From Dendrobium chrysotoxum (taxonomy: Eukaryota > Streptophyta > Magnoliopsida > Asparagales > Orchidaceae), in the NCBI GenBank assembly GCA_019925795.1, contig CM034305.1, positions 55,478,573 to 55,542,572 of the forward strand: DNA of 64,000 nt, written 5' to 3'. Position numbers and translations under genes: made by a program. Under the pieces are notes generated by a model. It was not told the DNA's origin. It ran no database searches and was given only the letters and a program-made list of their open reading frames with translations. Shown here one piece after another: positions 1 through 12,100 of the stretch. The stretch's first letter is position 1; the number at the start of each line of letters is the position of its first letter.

Positions 1-2860
1 AAGACTGCTTCAGACAATATTCATCTACTTGCAAAAATTAATATGCTTAAGCATAATGATTTCAATTTGTTTAGATTTCAGAACATATGGCTTTAATCTC
101 CTGATTTCTATAATGGTTTTAAGATTAACTGGATGGCTCCTTTGTTTTGCTCAGAGGACCCTAATGCTCATTTTTGTTTTGCTTTATAAATGAGGTGTCT
201 TAAACAAATCCTTAGATGGTGGAATAAACATGTGTTTGGTAATATCTTTGATAACATATTAAAAGCTAGGGAGGAGGTCATTCAAGTTGAGAATATTTAT
301 GCCTCTAACAATTGTGAGGTGAATAGGGAAGTTTTGATTAATACTAAAAATAATAATTTTAAGAGGAGGTTGTTTTGAAACAAAAGGCTACTTCCAAACA
401 TCTCTTTGAGGGTGAAAGAAATAATAAATATTTTCATGCTTTAGTTAATAAAAAACCTAGATCTTTTATCATAAAATCAAATTAGATTCTGATATTTGGT
501 ATGAGGATCAGGATGTTATTTGTGCATCGTCTATCTCTCATTTTAAAGCTTACTTGGTGAATCTAAGGATGTTATGACTATCTCTAATTCCCATTTTATT
601 TCTTCACTTATTACTAATGAGGATAATTTTAGCTTCTCTATACCTCCTAATGAGTTGGAAAATCATAACACTCCTATGGGCATGAATAAGGACTATTGCT
701 AGTCCTGATGGTTTTATTATTCTCTTCTATAAAAAATAAGGGACTATTATTAAAGAAGATTTATATAAAATCATTTTGGGTTATTTTAAAGGCTATAATA
801 CTCATAAGTTTTTGGCCAGCACATTGTTAGCTCTCATACCTAAGTGTGGTAATCTGGTTAATTGGAATGATTTTGGAACTATCATCCTTTGCACTAGTTT
901 TAATAAAATCATTTCTATGTTTTTGACTTCTAGATTATCTTTTATTCTCCCTAAAATTATTTCATTGAATCAGACTGGTTTTGTTAAATGTAGAAATATT
1001 TTAGATAATATTTTGCTTGCTCATGAATTAATTCATGATATTTATAAAAAGTTTTTTATCATAATTTAATATTTCAATTTAGATATTAATAAAGATTGTG
1101 ATAATATAAAGTGGTCTTTTATTTTTAATACTATGCATCTTTTTGATTTGATGACAATAACATGACTCTTTAAGAATATTGTTGAAAATATTTAATTTTC
1201 TATTCTTATTAATAGAAAGACTCACGATTTTTTCAAATCTGGTCAAGTGTCAGATAGGGGGACCATTTATCTCCTACTTTTTATATATTTGTCGCTAAAT
1301 ATTTATCTAGAGATTTGCAATAAATTTTCTCTAATTTTAATGGTTTGGCCTTTAGGAACTCTGGTGACCTCAATATTTCTCATTTATGCTTTACTGATAA
1401 TATCTTTTTATTTTGCAATGGTTCTAAATTTAATGTTAAGAGAATCAAAAAACTTCTTAATGCTTTTGAAAATGAAAGTGGGCTTGATTTTAGTAATAGT
1501 AAGAGTACATTTATTGTGGGCAAGGGTATGACTATGGATAAAATCAATAAGGATCATAAAAGATCGATAACCGGTTTAAAAAATCAATCACTTCCTCTTT
1601 AATATCTTGGGACCCCTCTTCATAAGGATCATAAAAGAACTTTCATCTTTGACAAAATGTTTGCTAGTATTTTTAAGAAGTTATCTTCTTGAGAATTTAA
1701 ATTCTTATCTATGGGAGCAAGGCTGATTTTGATTAAAAGTATTTTATGCTCCATGCCTATTTATTTGTTACAAACCATGAATCCTATTTTAGAAGTTTGT
1801 TCTATATTGGAAGAGATCTTCAATAAGTTCTTATCGAGTTCTACTTTTAACATTAAAAAAATTCAATGGTCCTCTTGGAATTCTTGTACCATTCCTTTTC
1901 ATAAGGGTGGATTAGGTTGCAAATCTATTTCTCATATGGTTCAAGATTTTTCAAATAAACTTTGTTGGAAGTTTATAACTAACAACTCTTTGTGAGCTAA
2001 TTTTATGAACCTAAAGTATTGCAAAAATAAGCACCCTAGCCTATGCATCTTCAAGAAGGGTCAATCTTTCATATGGAATAGAATGTGTAAGATTAAATGG
2101 CAGGGAGAAATATCTCTTGTCTTGGGGATGGGGAATGGGTCTTCTATTTTTCTTTTATTTTGGCTAGATGATTGGACTAGTTTTGGATCTCTTATCTCCT
2201 ATTTTAACACTCAATCTATCTCTAATGTGAATGTCTTTGATTTGATCAAGTATGGTAGGTGGTGTCCTAATCTTCTTTTAGACCAACTTCCCAAAAATAT
2301 TGTTGACAAGATATGTGATATTCCAATAAATTCTAATACTAATGACCATCCTATTTTCAAATTTTTAGGAGATGGTGATTTCAGTTTCAAGGAGGGCTAG
2401 ATTTTTTTCAAACCTAAACTTCTGTGTAATAGAACATTGGTAAAATTTGAAATTCTACCACTCCAACTAATATTTCCCTATTTACTTGTAGAATTCTTAA
2501 ATGTTTTATTCCAGTGGACAACATATTAAAAAACAAAGGCATTTATATTATATGGTGTCGAAATATCAATGTTGTTTTCATATTGAAATTCTTAATCATG
2601 TTTTTTCTGAGTGGCCCTGTTGCCTCTAGAGTTTGGGTTGTTTCAGCATGATGTTAGTTTTAGAATTATTTCTAATAATAGCATATCCTTTTTATTTGAA
2701 TTATTTTCTAATAGACCTAAGTGCCATATCTTCACTGTTACTTCTATGATTATTTTTTGGCTTTTGTGGTATGAGAGTAATAACTATAAACACAATGGTA
2801 TAAAAATGAGCTCTGATAGAGTTATTATCCACCTTAAAACTACATTCATCAGCTTTTAAT
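1..2860 (+). pseudogene. LINE I ORF2: end of endonuclease, RT, thumb and linker (broken)
   Basis: Positions 1-110 encode the end of the endonuclease region (a phenylalanine-rich RFQNIWL-type motif), 190-378 the linker, and about 776-1602 the RT core. The RT shows an ALIPK block, then a DFGTIILC block matching the usual DFRPISLC, and a GDP-loop remnant at about 1240. The catalytic YADD box is altered to FTDN at about 1393-1404 (frame of 1345-1602), so polymerase activity is lost. The thumb follows at 1711-1995 with a SMGARLILIKSILCS motif. 2005-2400 and 2611-2859 are the region upstream of RNase H. At least six stops or frameshifts separate these pieces. Confidence 0.85.
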
Positions 2861-2984
2861 TACTAAGATGCTTAGCCAAAAAAAAACTTTAAAGGCAATA
2901 TTTCATGCTCTTCTTTTTTAATATTATTTTTTGTACTAATATTTTAGGACCTATCCATAAGATTATTCAATGGATTAAACCTCC

Positions 2985-3214
2985 AAAGGATTAGTTTAAA
3001 CTTAATATTGATGGTTCTGCTACACAACATAGTTCTTGTTAATGTGGTTTAATTTGAGATTATCAAGGAGTACTTTTATATGCTTTTGCATCTCCTCTCC
3101 TAAAATGTAATATTATTTTTGCTAAATTGAGTGATTTATATATGGATATTAATTTGTATATTTCCTAAAATATTAAGAATATTTAGATTGAAACTGATTC
3201 TAAAGTGGTAGTAT
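2985..3214 (+). pseudogene. LINE I RNase H domain, N-terminal part
   Basis: Translation gives FKLNIDGSA, the first beta strand of plant LINE RNase H with its catalytic aspartate, then a GLI-DYQG block and, at about 3187-3211, an ETDSK motif corresponding to the second conserved acidic segment. In-frame stops are present at three or more places. The domain is cut at 3214 by CACTA-1 and continues at 7615. Confidence 0.75.
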
Positions 3215-3230
3215 CACTACAGGATAATCA

Positions 3231-3560
3231 TCTAATGCCGACAAAATTTTTGGCGGCATTTTTCTGCTGGACTTTTGATAGAATTATTGATGGAAAAATC
3301 ACCACTCGTATTCTGCCAAAAAATTCACTTGCTACTATGCCTCCTGACATTTGTTTTTGTTAAAATCCCTCCACTGATAAGTAATTCATGTCCGGTGGAA
3401 ATCTTTGTCAGAAATTCAGAAAAAAAGGCCCTATTTCACCCCAACTTCGCTCTTTTCTTCATTTTCATGGTTTTCCACCCAAAGACGAAGCCCATGGCTG
3501 CTCCACCCTCATTTGTCAATCCAAGTGATTTCTTGCTCATTTCTCTTCATTTCTTCAAGA
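3231..3560. repeat. CACTA-1 left subterminal region
   Basis: Short repeated words around GCCGACAAAA, GGCGGCATTT and CCGGTGGAAAT occur in both orientations. They are the type of subterminal motif that TnpA binds in En/Spm elements. The open frame at 3275-3565 lies in this repeat-rich stretch and is not treated as a gene. Confidence 0.55.
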
Positions 3561-3901
3561 TTTAGAAGGTAAAACTTTTTTTCTTTACTCCTTTCATTTT
3601 TAACAAAATTTGAACCATTAGAATACGTGTTATTCCGAGTTTAGAGAGTTTTTTCACTCAATATTGTATAACTTCGTAGATATTATTATCTAGAGAGCTT
3701 TTTGTTCATTTATTTTGGAGCAGTAACTAATTTCTTAGGGTTTAGAATTATGTGATGAAGTTTTGAAGTTCATATTGAAGGATAATTTCAATTTAAAAAA
3801 TTATAGATGAGTTTGAATGGTGTATGAAAGAATTTGAGTGATGTTAGAATGAATTTATTCATGATTATATGTAATTTTAAATGTTTAGTGTTTACTAACT
3901 T

Positions 3902-4681
3902 TTTTTAAGGAAACCCATGGAGGGGCCTACGTATTAATTAAAGGAAAAAGTATAAGGTCCTTAAAGGGGCCTCAAGCTTGCTACTACTCAAGAGAGCTAC
4001 AAAAAGAAAATTCAAAAAAGATCCTAAGAGCCCAAGGTCCCTACTAAGCAAAATTACAAAATGACCTAATAATATTCTAGAGTTGCAAGCTGCCAAAATC
4101 CAAAAAAGGAAAGAACATTTGAATAGCATAATGCTCCATCTTTACACCAAAAAATTTGAAGCCCAAATATCAGCACAAAATGAAATCTACAAAAAATTGT
4201 TAAGACAAAAGAAGCTCTTGCACCAAAGAAAAATTTTGACATAAAAGCAAACCATCTGCTGCAGTTAAGATAAAAATTAAATAAAGATAAACATAATGTA
4301 AGACAAGAGAAACCCAGTTATCATCCATGTAAGGCTCAACATGATCATTAGGCACATCCAACAACCACACATTAATACAAATATCAGACCAACAGTACAG
4401 GCAAAGCCGCAAAAGATAGAATATCATTATAGGATGAATACCAAAATAAGAGATGAATTGAAGCCTATTATAACAACCATTGTGACTAATCCACCAATAG
4501 CACTGGCAGATAGGCACATAAAAATTCTGTAACCAGTTAACATGAAGCATAAAATAAGATAGCACCCAAGAACAATAATTATATCAAATCGGATCCAAAC
4601 AGTAGTATGGACATTAAGGCTCAGAATTATAGCACCATAAGCATCACAATAAGCAATATTCACTTGCCGCTCAAATTTAGG
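3902..4681 (-). mobile_element. 5'-truncated LINE tail inserted in CACTA-1
   Basis: On the minus strand this is the 3' end of a LINE close to LINE III: the words GTATAAGGTCCTTAAA and CTACTACTCAA... at 3950-3990 match 33550-33590. It ends in a T run (poly-A on the minus strand) at about 3899-3906. Target duplication is GTTTACTAACTT at 3890-3901 and again at 4682-4693, with three further matching bases upstream. Only the 3' untranslated portion is present, a typical 5'-truncated insertion. Small frames within it are not genes. Confidence 0.85.
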
Positions 4682-4956
4682 GTTTACTAACTTGTCATTG
4701 AGACATTTTGGATTTTGGGGTTTAGGTTTTTTGTCATTTGTTTGTTATAAATTAAATAATTTATAAGGTGTAAGTCAGTATTTATGTAAACTTTGATACC
4801 TGAGCACTTTATACCCTTGGAGTTTCACATTATAAAAATGAATTTTTTGTACATTTATTTTATTTTAGGATTATTAATTCAATATTTATATAACTATCCA
4901 TGATGAGAGGTATTAGATGTATAACAGATTGTTATTGAGATGAAAAGCATTGACAA

Positions 4957-6063
4957 ATGAATTTATTGAGGGAGTTGATTCTTTCATCCATATTGCATTT
5001 CAACTACCATCATTTAAGTTGGATGGAATATTTAGATGTACATGCTTGAAGCACAAAAATCTAAATTTTCTTAAACTTGAGGATGTTAAGTTTGATTTAT
5101 ATCATAGGGGATTTATTCTAGGATATTGGTTTTAGCACATGGCGAGTATGAACCACATAGAGATACTCATACTGATCCTTCTATAGCTTCTAGAATAATG
5201 GACGAAGATCAAATTTATAGAATGTATGAACTTATTTTTGATATAACATGATCGAATTTAAGAGGACACATGGAAGAGACACGTAATACAGAAATAAAGA
5301 AATTCTTTGAATTATTATATCCTGTTTAAAAATTAAATTGGGATGGCTGCACAACTCATTCAGAATTATCGATTATTATTATGATGCTTAGTATAAAAAC
5401 CAAATATAATATCCAATTGGCATGGGGACCAATGCAAAAAGTAAATATATGGCCAATTTATATAGTTAGTGGATTTAGAATTCATTCAAAGTCATGGAGT
5501 GAGAGAAGAAAAAGTGAACAATATCGAGTTTGTATTAAAGGAAACACTCATGAAGAAGATGAATTTGATTATTATGGTATTCTGAATAAGGTTCTTGAGT
5601 TACAGTAACTAGGAGAAGATGGGTATCTTGTATGTTTGTTCAACTCTCAGTGGCACTATCATGTATCGAATAGAAGCACATGGGTTCATCCTGTGTATGG
5701 TATAGTAGAGGTAAAGCATCGTAGAAGATACAAGATGCTCAATCCATTTGTGCTAGCAAGTTAAGCTGTGCAAGTTTATTTCAACAAATATCTTAATGGT
5801 CATAGAGATAAACAAGATTGGGTAGTTGTCATAAAAATCAAACCACGGGGAATTATTGACCAACAATACGTCATAGCTACTACACATCAAGGGGATGAGA
5901 TGTCAGATTATAGGTTTGTTGATATTGATATTCTTGACGTTTCGTCGCCTAATGCGGAAATACAGTTAAAGGAAGTGGATATTTTAACGAACTCTTCAAA
6001 TGAGAATGAGGAAGAAAGTGAAGATGTTTTAGAGAGTACTGAAAGTATTTCTAATTCAGAATA
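4957..6063 (+). pseudogene. CACTA-1 TNP2-type transposase, core deleted
   Basis: 4957-5150 encodes a transposase-associated domain: a FIEGVDSFIHIAF block, an RCTCLKHKN-like zinc motif, then a YHRGFILGY block. 5260-5410 is the segment just before the transposase core (LNWDGCTTHSELSIIIMMLSIKTKY). The frame then jumps directly to the C-terminal DUF4216-type region: WPIYIVSGFRIHSKS at about 5440-5500, YYGILNKVLEL at 5570-5607, and a final acidic tail to 6061. The catalytic DDE/D core and the DUF4218-like region are absent, which implies an internal deletion near 5410-5440. Several stops also interrupt the frame. Confidence 0.82.
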
Positions 6064-6299
6064 ATTCTTACTAGCTTAAATGACCAAAATTATTTCAATT
6101 TTGTTAATGTTGTACCAACAAAATTTGTAATCAAAGGCATGTTTATCAATATTAAGTTGGTTAAATGTAAATTTAAGTTATGAAATTTTATTTTTTTGGT
6201 GTAACTAAAGAATTTTAATTTTTGATTATATAAATTTCAAAGGCGTGCAATTCCATCAAATTCCAAAGAATGGTATATTATTTTAACAATGTTCTATAT

Positions 6300-6890
6300 T
6301 GCAGAAAAGAGGCACTTCGTTGGGAGCCAACACCATTAGAGTTGTATACACAAACACATTAATGTCAAGTTGATCATCAGTGAGGTGATTAGAGGGCGAA
6401 AAAAGCTCATATGAGTATTAATTTTTAAATAGTAGTCATAAATAATATGCAAATAGAAATGGAATTTTATGGACTTAGTCTCTTGTAGGATGATTTTGTA
6501 TAACTTCGGGAGGGTCAGGCATCTACTGCTGAGGGATCATCTTTAGGATCAGCGCAGCACTTTGAGTATCATACATGGTTATAGGTTGTTGGAGGGAGAC
6601 GAAAGGGGGGTGTATGGATTAGGTTCTCATGCATATGCATATGAGACCAATACATCCCCCTTAGCATCTTTTGGTGATAGTGGAGTTGATGATATTATCA
6701 TCTAGAGGGTTGGTTCTCTCACCAAAGAGATAGAGGAGATGAAATAGATACAGGTTAACATATTTACACAGTAGACTAAGATGCAGGTAGAGCTACGATC
6801 ATACCTAAGCCAAAATTAAATGAAAAAGGGTCAGTAGCCTGAGCATGAATCTAAGAGGAGCGAGGAGATGGAAGATTGCTAGAGAACTTA
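6300..6890 (+). pseudogene. CACTA-1 TnpA/Ptta-like gene remnant
   Basis: In broken frames, about 6300-6360 gives ALRWEPTPLELYTQTH, a block typical of plant Ptta/En/Spm proteins. About 6570-6640 gives a VVGGRRKGRVYGLGSHA-type block, followed by a stretch with the spacing of a coiled coil (KEIEEMK...QVELRSYL) to about 6800 and a charged C terminus. Stops occur at several codons. In En/Spm elements TnpA binds subterminal repeats; this copy cannot make a full protein. Confidence 0.7.
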
Positions 6891-7194
6891 ATATTTAAGT
6901 TGTTGTAGTTGTTTGGAGAACTTATTTTCATTGTGATCTTATTGTTATGTTTTGAATGAGACATTATTATTATATTTTGAATGCTTATTTGAACAGTTTT
7001 TATATTGAACGATTAAATTTTAAAGTTGTTAGACTTATGTTGTGAATGATTTTATTATATTTTGAGTAGCAATGTTGTATGATGATGATATATCTAATTT
7101 TGTATACATCCATTAACTATTGCTAGTATTTCTTGTAAATGTTGCAGTAGAACAACAAGGGTCTGACTTTTTTTTTTTGCATTGCTACATGTTT

Positions 7195-7600
7195 CCAGCA
7201 GCTCCGGTGGAATATCCGCCAAAAATGTTCAATATGGAGCGACACAATGAAATGCGATGGAAAAGGGTGGAAATTCCATTGGAATTTTTCGCAGAATTTT
7301 TGGCGAACAAGCTACCAGAACTTACCAATGGTCAACCACCATTAATGCTGTCGAAAGTTATCGACGGTGATTCCCATGAATCCATCGGTTTGTCTGCCGT
7401 AACAATGAAAATGAAATCTGACGGACGACTGCCGAAAATCCGTCATAAATAATTTCTAGCGGAAAAAAAAATTTTGCATTTTGTTTCCTACACAAGTTTT
7501 ACTGGCGAGAATTTCTCTGCCGAAAAGATGCCGGAAACATGCAAATCTTCCACAAAAAATATCAATTTATTCTGAAAAAATTCACTGGTAATGGATGATT
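7195..7600. repeat. CACTA-1 right subterminal region
   Basis: Repeated CCGxxGAA/CTGCCGAAAATCC words in both orientations run up to the right terminal repeat. An open frame at 7120-7452 is built from these repeats and is not supported as a gene. Confidence 0.55.
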
Positions 7601-7614
7601 TTCCTGTAGTGTAT

Positions 7615-7770
7615 CTTTAATATCTTCCAATTACTCTCATAATGAAATACTTTAATAAAACGATGGCTACTATAGCTCATGTTAATTATAAAGGGTAGAA
7701 AATGTCTATGGTGATTGGTTGGCAAAACAAGGTTCAACTCCCTCAGCCTCTTAATATTTTAACAAGGATT
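7615..7770 (+). pseudogene. LINE I RNase H domain, C-terminal part (after CACTA-1)
   Basis: Directly after the TAT duplication the sequence resumes the RNase H frame with a SLISSN-type segment. It ends in a GDWLAKQGSTP motif, the usual C-terminal ADxLAxxG signature of plant LINE RNase H. Together with 2985-3214 this shows that CACTA-1 inserted into this domain. Confidence 0.7.
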
Positions 7771-8601
7771 TACCTTTTAGAATGTTGAATGGAATGATGA
7801 GATTAGATGCTTTGGGTATTTCTTATATCAAAAAAATAATTTTTTTGCTTTTCTAGAGGTTTTATTAATAAGCTTTATTTTTCTTATATAAAGGGTTTTC
7901 ATTTATTTCTATGAATTTGCAATGACAGTTGTTCCAAAATTTTTATCTTAATTCTGCAATGCTACTTCTGCTATGTTCCTATAATTTTGCTTCTGTTATC
8001 CTATTTGTGAGTTTCAAGAGTGACCTCTATTTTGAATTTTCTCTTGTGACTATGTCGGTGGCTATGTTGGTTGGGTTTATCTTTTCTTTGTTGATTGGGT
8101 TCTTGTGTTTAGAGGGGGGTTTGTAATTGCAAGGTTTGGTTTTTCTATCATTAGTTTTTCTTTTTCTTGGCATAATTATTGCTTTACTAACTTGTTCTAT
8201 TTTTGTTTCTTTTCTGTGAGGGATTAATGTGTGTCAGAATTGTTGGAGTTTTTTTAGTTCAACTTATAGTTGTGGCTCTTCAAGATGGATTTATGGTGAG
8301 CTATTTTGGTTGCTTGTCTCTTTGTATCCTTTGCAGGTTCATTTCTTTTTGCTGGCTAATGGACACTTTTTATCTCGAGCCTTCTCATATGTTTCTACTC
8401 TTAGGCCTTTTGGGTTTTGGCTATTTGCTAGCCTTTTTAAATTTTTTTTGTTTCCATCTTTTAATCTTGTTTGGATGTATTATTTAGTAGGCTCTATTTT
8501 CTTTTTTGGATGTAGCTCTCTGAGCATTAGTGAGTTTTAGATCCCTTTTAAGTACTATGTACTCAACTTTTTTATGATATAAAATTACACCTTAAAAAAA
8601 A
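7771..8601 (+). other. LINE I 3' untranslated tail
   Basis: Non-coding, T-rich 3' tail ending in a short A run. The last 80 bases (a stretch like GATCCxTTTAAGTACTxTGTAC) resemble the reverse complement of 33518-33600 and of the tail at 3902-3990. Open frames here (8203-8540) have no recognisable domain and are chance frames of T-rich sequence. Confidence 0.65.
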
Positions 8602-8876
8602 CTGAGTTGAGGGAGCATGTTCTAGAATCAAGGGATGAGAAAATTTGCTAATGCCCCTCCTAAACTGCAAGGAGAGATTGGTTATAATGTAAAGGGGCAT
8701 ACCTATCAATCAACTGTGTGTTTATTGCAAAAAGTTTAATATGGTGCTCTCTCTTCTATTTTGTGACTATTTCGGTCTCAATTGTTGCAATGATACTTCT
8801 ATGCCATTATGTCTAATTGCACTTATGCGCGCATGAACACCTAGGACTTTTTTCTTCATACATGGATTTACTCTCT

Positions 8877-8880
<4 letters not shown>
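8602..8880. other. Spacer, no gene seen
   Basis: AT-rich single-copy-looking sequence between the LINE I tail and a CT microsatellite. Confidence 0.5.

Positions 8881-8934
<54 letters not shown>
8881..8934. repeat. (CT)27 microsatellite followed by a G-rich run
   Basis: Twenty-seven uninterrupted CT units followed at once by GGGGGGGTGGGGGTG (8935-8949). Frames read through it (Ser-Leu or Arg-Glu runs) are artefacts. Confidence 0.97.
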
Positions 8935-8936
<2 letters not shown>

Positions 8937-8957
8937 GGGGGTGGGGGTGCATGCGAT

Positions 8958-9150
8958 AATGATGAAATACTTTTTTTTTTCTATGAGACTCAAACAGGTT
9001 ATTATTCAACCCATTGCCTTATCCATGAATATGTCTGGCTACATTAATGATGAAATACTTTCTCTACATAAGACTCAAATAAGATATTGTTATTCAACCT
9101 ATTGCCTTCATGATATTTTCTATCCATGAATATGTCTAGCTACCTTTGTT
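8958..9150. repeat. Diverged tandem duplication, about 90-100 bp unit
   Basis: Two adjacent copies start with AATGATGAAATACTTT (8958 and 9047) and share ATTCAACCxATTGCCTT and CCATGAATATGTCTxGCTAC in the same order. The second copy has about 14 extra bases. It sits beside the CT repeat. Confidence 0.8.
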
Positions 9151-12100
9151 ATGTTGTATGAATTTTGCCATTATGAATTAGCATTGTTACCTCCAATTAG
9201 CTACAAAGATCAAATTGCTACCCTTGTGATACAGCTTTGGACAGAATTTGAATCATGTATACTTTCATATTCCTATTGATGTATAAGAGCTCTATTTATA
9301 AGTTCTATTAAATGATTCCGTTTCAAAAGAAATTATTTAGAGTACACGTTTTTCTCTCAGCAGCTATATCGCAATTTTTTTATAAATTTGTTGGTCATTT
9401 CACATTTAACATATAACTTACTTAGAGCAATTTTTTAATTAATGAAATTGGCTAGATGTGACCAACGACTTTCCTTAAAAAGATTGTTCCCAAATCTAGG
9501 GAAAGGAGATAAAAGAAGTGAGAAGGAGCATTGGGAATATAAGATCTGATAAGGGTTATGAAAATAGGACATTCAAAAAATAAATAATGAGGAGTTTCAA
9601 AATTTGGGTTACATGGAGAAAAATTTTAATCTCCAAAAATTTCTTTCATAGCATTACCTTTGAACAATGTAATCATTTACCAACCTTCATTTGGGGTTTG
9701 ATGATATAATGATTTATAGATTGTATAAAAACTTTTCACAACCTTACCAAAGAGTGGTTTTGCCAAAAAATTTTATAGGAAAATTTTGACAATCTTCAAG
9801 ACAACTTGACTTAAGCATAGAAAAGGGATGAGGTAAAACCCAATTTCCACCATTCTTAATGCCTATAACCAAGTTTAGGCTATATTTATCAAATTAGTGA
9901 ATTGCAAAAGATCAAGGTTGCTAAAGATTTTATGGTCATAATACAATGAAAGAGTATTATTATTACTTATTAAAAAGACAACCATATTTTAACATTAGTG
10001 GCATCAGATTGCATTAGTTCCTCTAGGTGGTTAAGGGAAAAAATGTGATGATATAAAGGTGTTTTTCTCGTACATTAGTTTTTATAATAAGAGATAGGGC
10101 AAGTGGTTAATATGGTAGAACCAAAAAATTTTGTTTGAACTTATGTAAATAACTCATGTTATAAAATATAATGTCTAATGAACATTTGATGCTTGAGAAA
10201 TAGTTTAACTCAGGTGTACTATGAGTCAAATTGGTTTGATCCAAAATCAACCATGTTTGACCAAGGCACAACACATATGTGTGCAAAGTATTCTAAACTA
10301 AAAATTTTCTATGATCAAATGGAACCAAGTGATTATATAATTTTGATTTTCAAAAATTGAATTTATCAAAATAATTTTAGGATTTGAGACTAATAGTTTT
10401 CTGTTTGTTATATTATGAGTCATTTCTTTTTTGTGCAATTTTATAAACTTGTGTTGAAGAAATATAAGGCCAAATTTTCTATAAAAAAAAAAAGATAAAC
10501 TTAAATACTAAATTCAAACATCAAAATCTTAAACCCCAACATAACAATAGTTTAGAGTGCTTTTGAGCTTATCAGTATCAAGTATTGCTTACTTTTCTTC
10601 TCTTGATTTCGATAAGAAAATTATTCCAATTTAAACTAACCTCATTTGAAATTTCAAAATTATTTCATTTTTTTTAATTTGAAATCATAAAAATATTTAT
10701 CAATGTTTTAATCAAGAGTATAGTTAAGAGTTCACTTCTTTTGATATATAATTAATCATAAGGGCTTAACTTTATGAAAAATATATACCTCATAATATTA
10801 TAAACTCTATCTTACCCACATTAGATAAAGAAAATCTCTCTAGGAATATTAATAATTTTCAAAATCATATTTTTATCCTTAAATCTATTATAGAATAGTA
10901 TTTTTATCTTTCAAGATAGAATATTTTTCTATTTATCATATTCAATTAAAAAATAGAATTTTAAACTTATAATTAAAATTACTCATAGATTTTATAGGGA
11001 CTTTACTGGGGAGAATCCCTTTATCCATTTTTAGGGTAACTTATATTTTTGTACATCAATAGTATGCTTACATCTTTTGTAGGCAATGACCAAATTTCTT
11101 TCATTAATAACTTGTTCTATTCATCCTTGGACAAGTTTTGTCAACAATTGAATTTTAGAAACTCCCATCAAGAAAAAATTAGGTTGGTAAGATTCTAGAA
11201 TTGTCCTAAAATTGTTTATTAAAATAAAAAATTTCAAAATCCATTGAACTTATAAAACCTCTTCTCAAATGCAAGTTTGATAAGGTATCCAAAATTTTGA
11301 GTTCAAAGCTTGATATGTGATGTGTGCTTGAGTTTGTGTTTAATTCGCTCAAAAGTTCTTAAAAAACATTTGCTTGTGTCAATGAGTGAAACACAAAGGC
11401 GCAATATAAACGATATAATTGAGAAGAGAATCATAAGGGAAAAGGCCCAAGTTGATGCAAATGCAGTGGCTACCTCTAAGGAGGATAGTGAGTTTATTCC
11501 AACATAATGTTACAAACATATTAGTAATGGTCTTTCTAAGATTTTTTTTTCTCTCTAATGCACTATTTTCAGTATAGATGATCATTAGGAAAAAACAATG
11601 AAATAGAAATAGTAAACTATTCTTTACAAATTAAAATGTAAATTTATTATTCACTTCAAGGAATTTTAATGCTGTCATTGTCAGGTCCTAAACTCTAGAA
11701 GATTGTATTAGAAAATCGTAAAACTTATCTAATAATCATGACATAGACACAATGGAGAAAATGATATATGTGGCCAACCCAATTAGATAAAATCTTGATG
11801 TTGTTGTTGTAGGATTCACTTCAAAGAAATTTATTTAAGTATTTAGTTGATTCCTTATTTTCAATCAATGAAAGTCACTAAATATTTTCTCTGACCTATT
11901 CAATAAGGTACCTTTAATGATTAAAGAAAACACATGATTGAGAGAGAGGAGAGGGAACCTAGCCCTTCCATCCTCAGCTTGATGATGATAGTTGCCTCCA
12001 TCATAACTTGCTATCAGGACCGGGCCCTGCATAATCTACGTACCATCTTAGCTGCAAAGTGGTATTTTTTTAATGTTATTGGGCTAAAATTTCTGTAAAA

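Larger units (their letters stand above)
3215..7611 (+). mobile_element. CACTA-1 (En/Spm) transposon, internally deleted
   Basis: The left end is CACTACAGGATAATCATC and the right end is the reverse complement of CACTACAGGAAAATCATC, so 17 of 18 terminal bases match. Both sides are flanked by the same 3 bp, TAT (3212-3214 and 7612-7614), the expected En/Spm duplication. The element is 4397 bp including a 0.78 kb LINE fragment. Plus-strand remnants of a TNP2-type transposase (4957-6063) and a TnpA/Ptta-like gene (6300-6890) are present, but the TNP2 catalytic core is missing. Ends contain GCCGA/CGGCA-rich subterminal repeats. It is non-autonomous. Confidence 0.93.
1..8601 (+). mobile_element. 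LINE I (L1-type), 5' part outside window, split by CACTA-1
   Basis: The element enters from the left edge inside ORF2, between endonuclease and reverse transcriptase, and ends in a short A run at about 8594-8601. Reading frame fragments give, in order, RT, a zinc-finger/linker region, RNase H and a roughly 0.8 kb 3' untranslated tail. The RNase H region is interrupted at 3214 and resumes at 7615. The tail resembles the tail of LINE III (33518-34390), so the two belong to one lineage. All frames carry many stops and shifts, so it is an old copy. Identity as an L1-type plant LINE is secure from domain order; the exact family is not known. Confidence 0.88.

Noticed and set aside
8767..9047. Frames of Arg-Glu or Ser-Leu runs on both strands
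   Set aside because: They are translations of the CT microsatellite.
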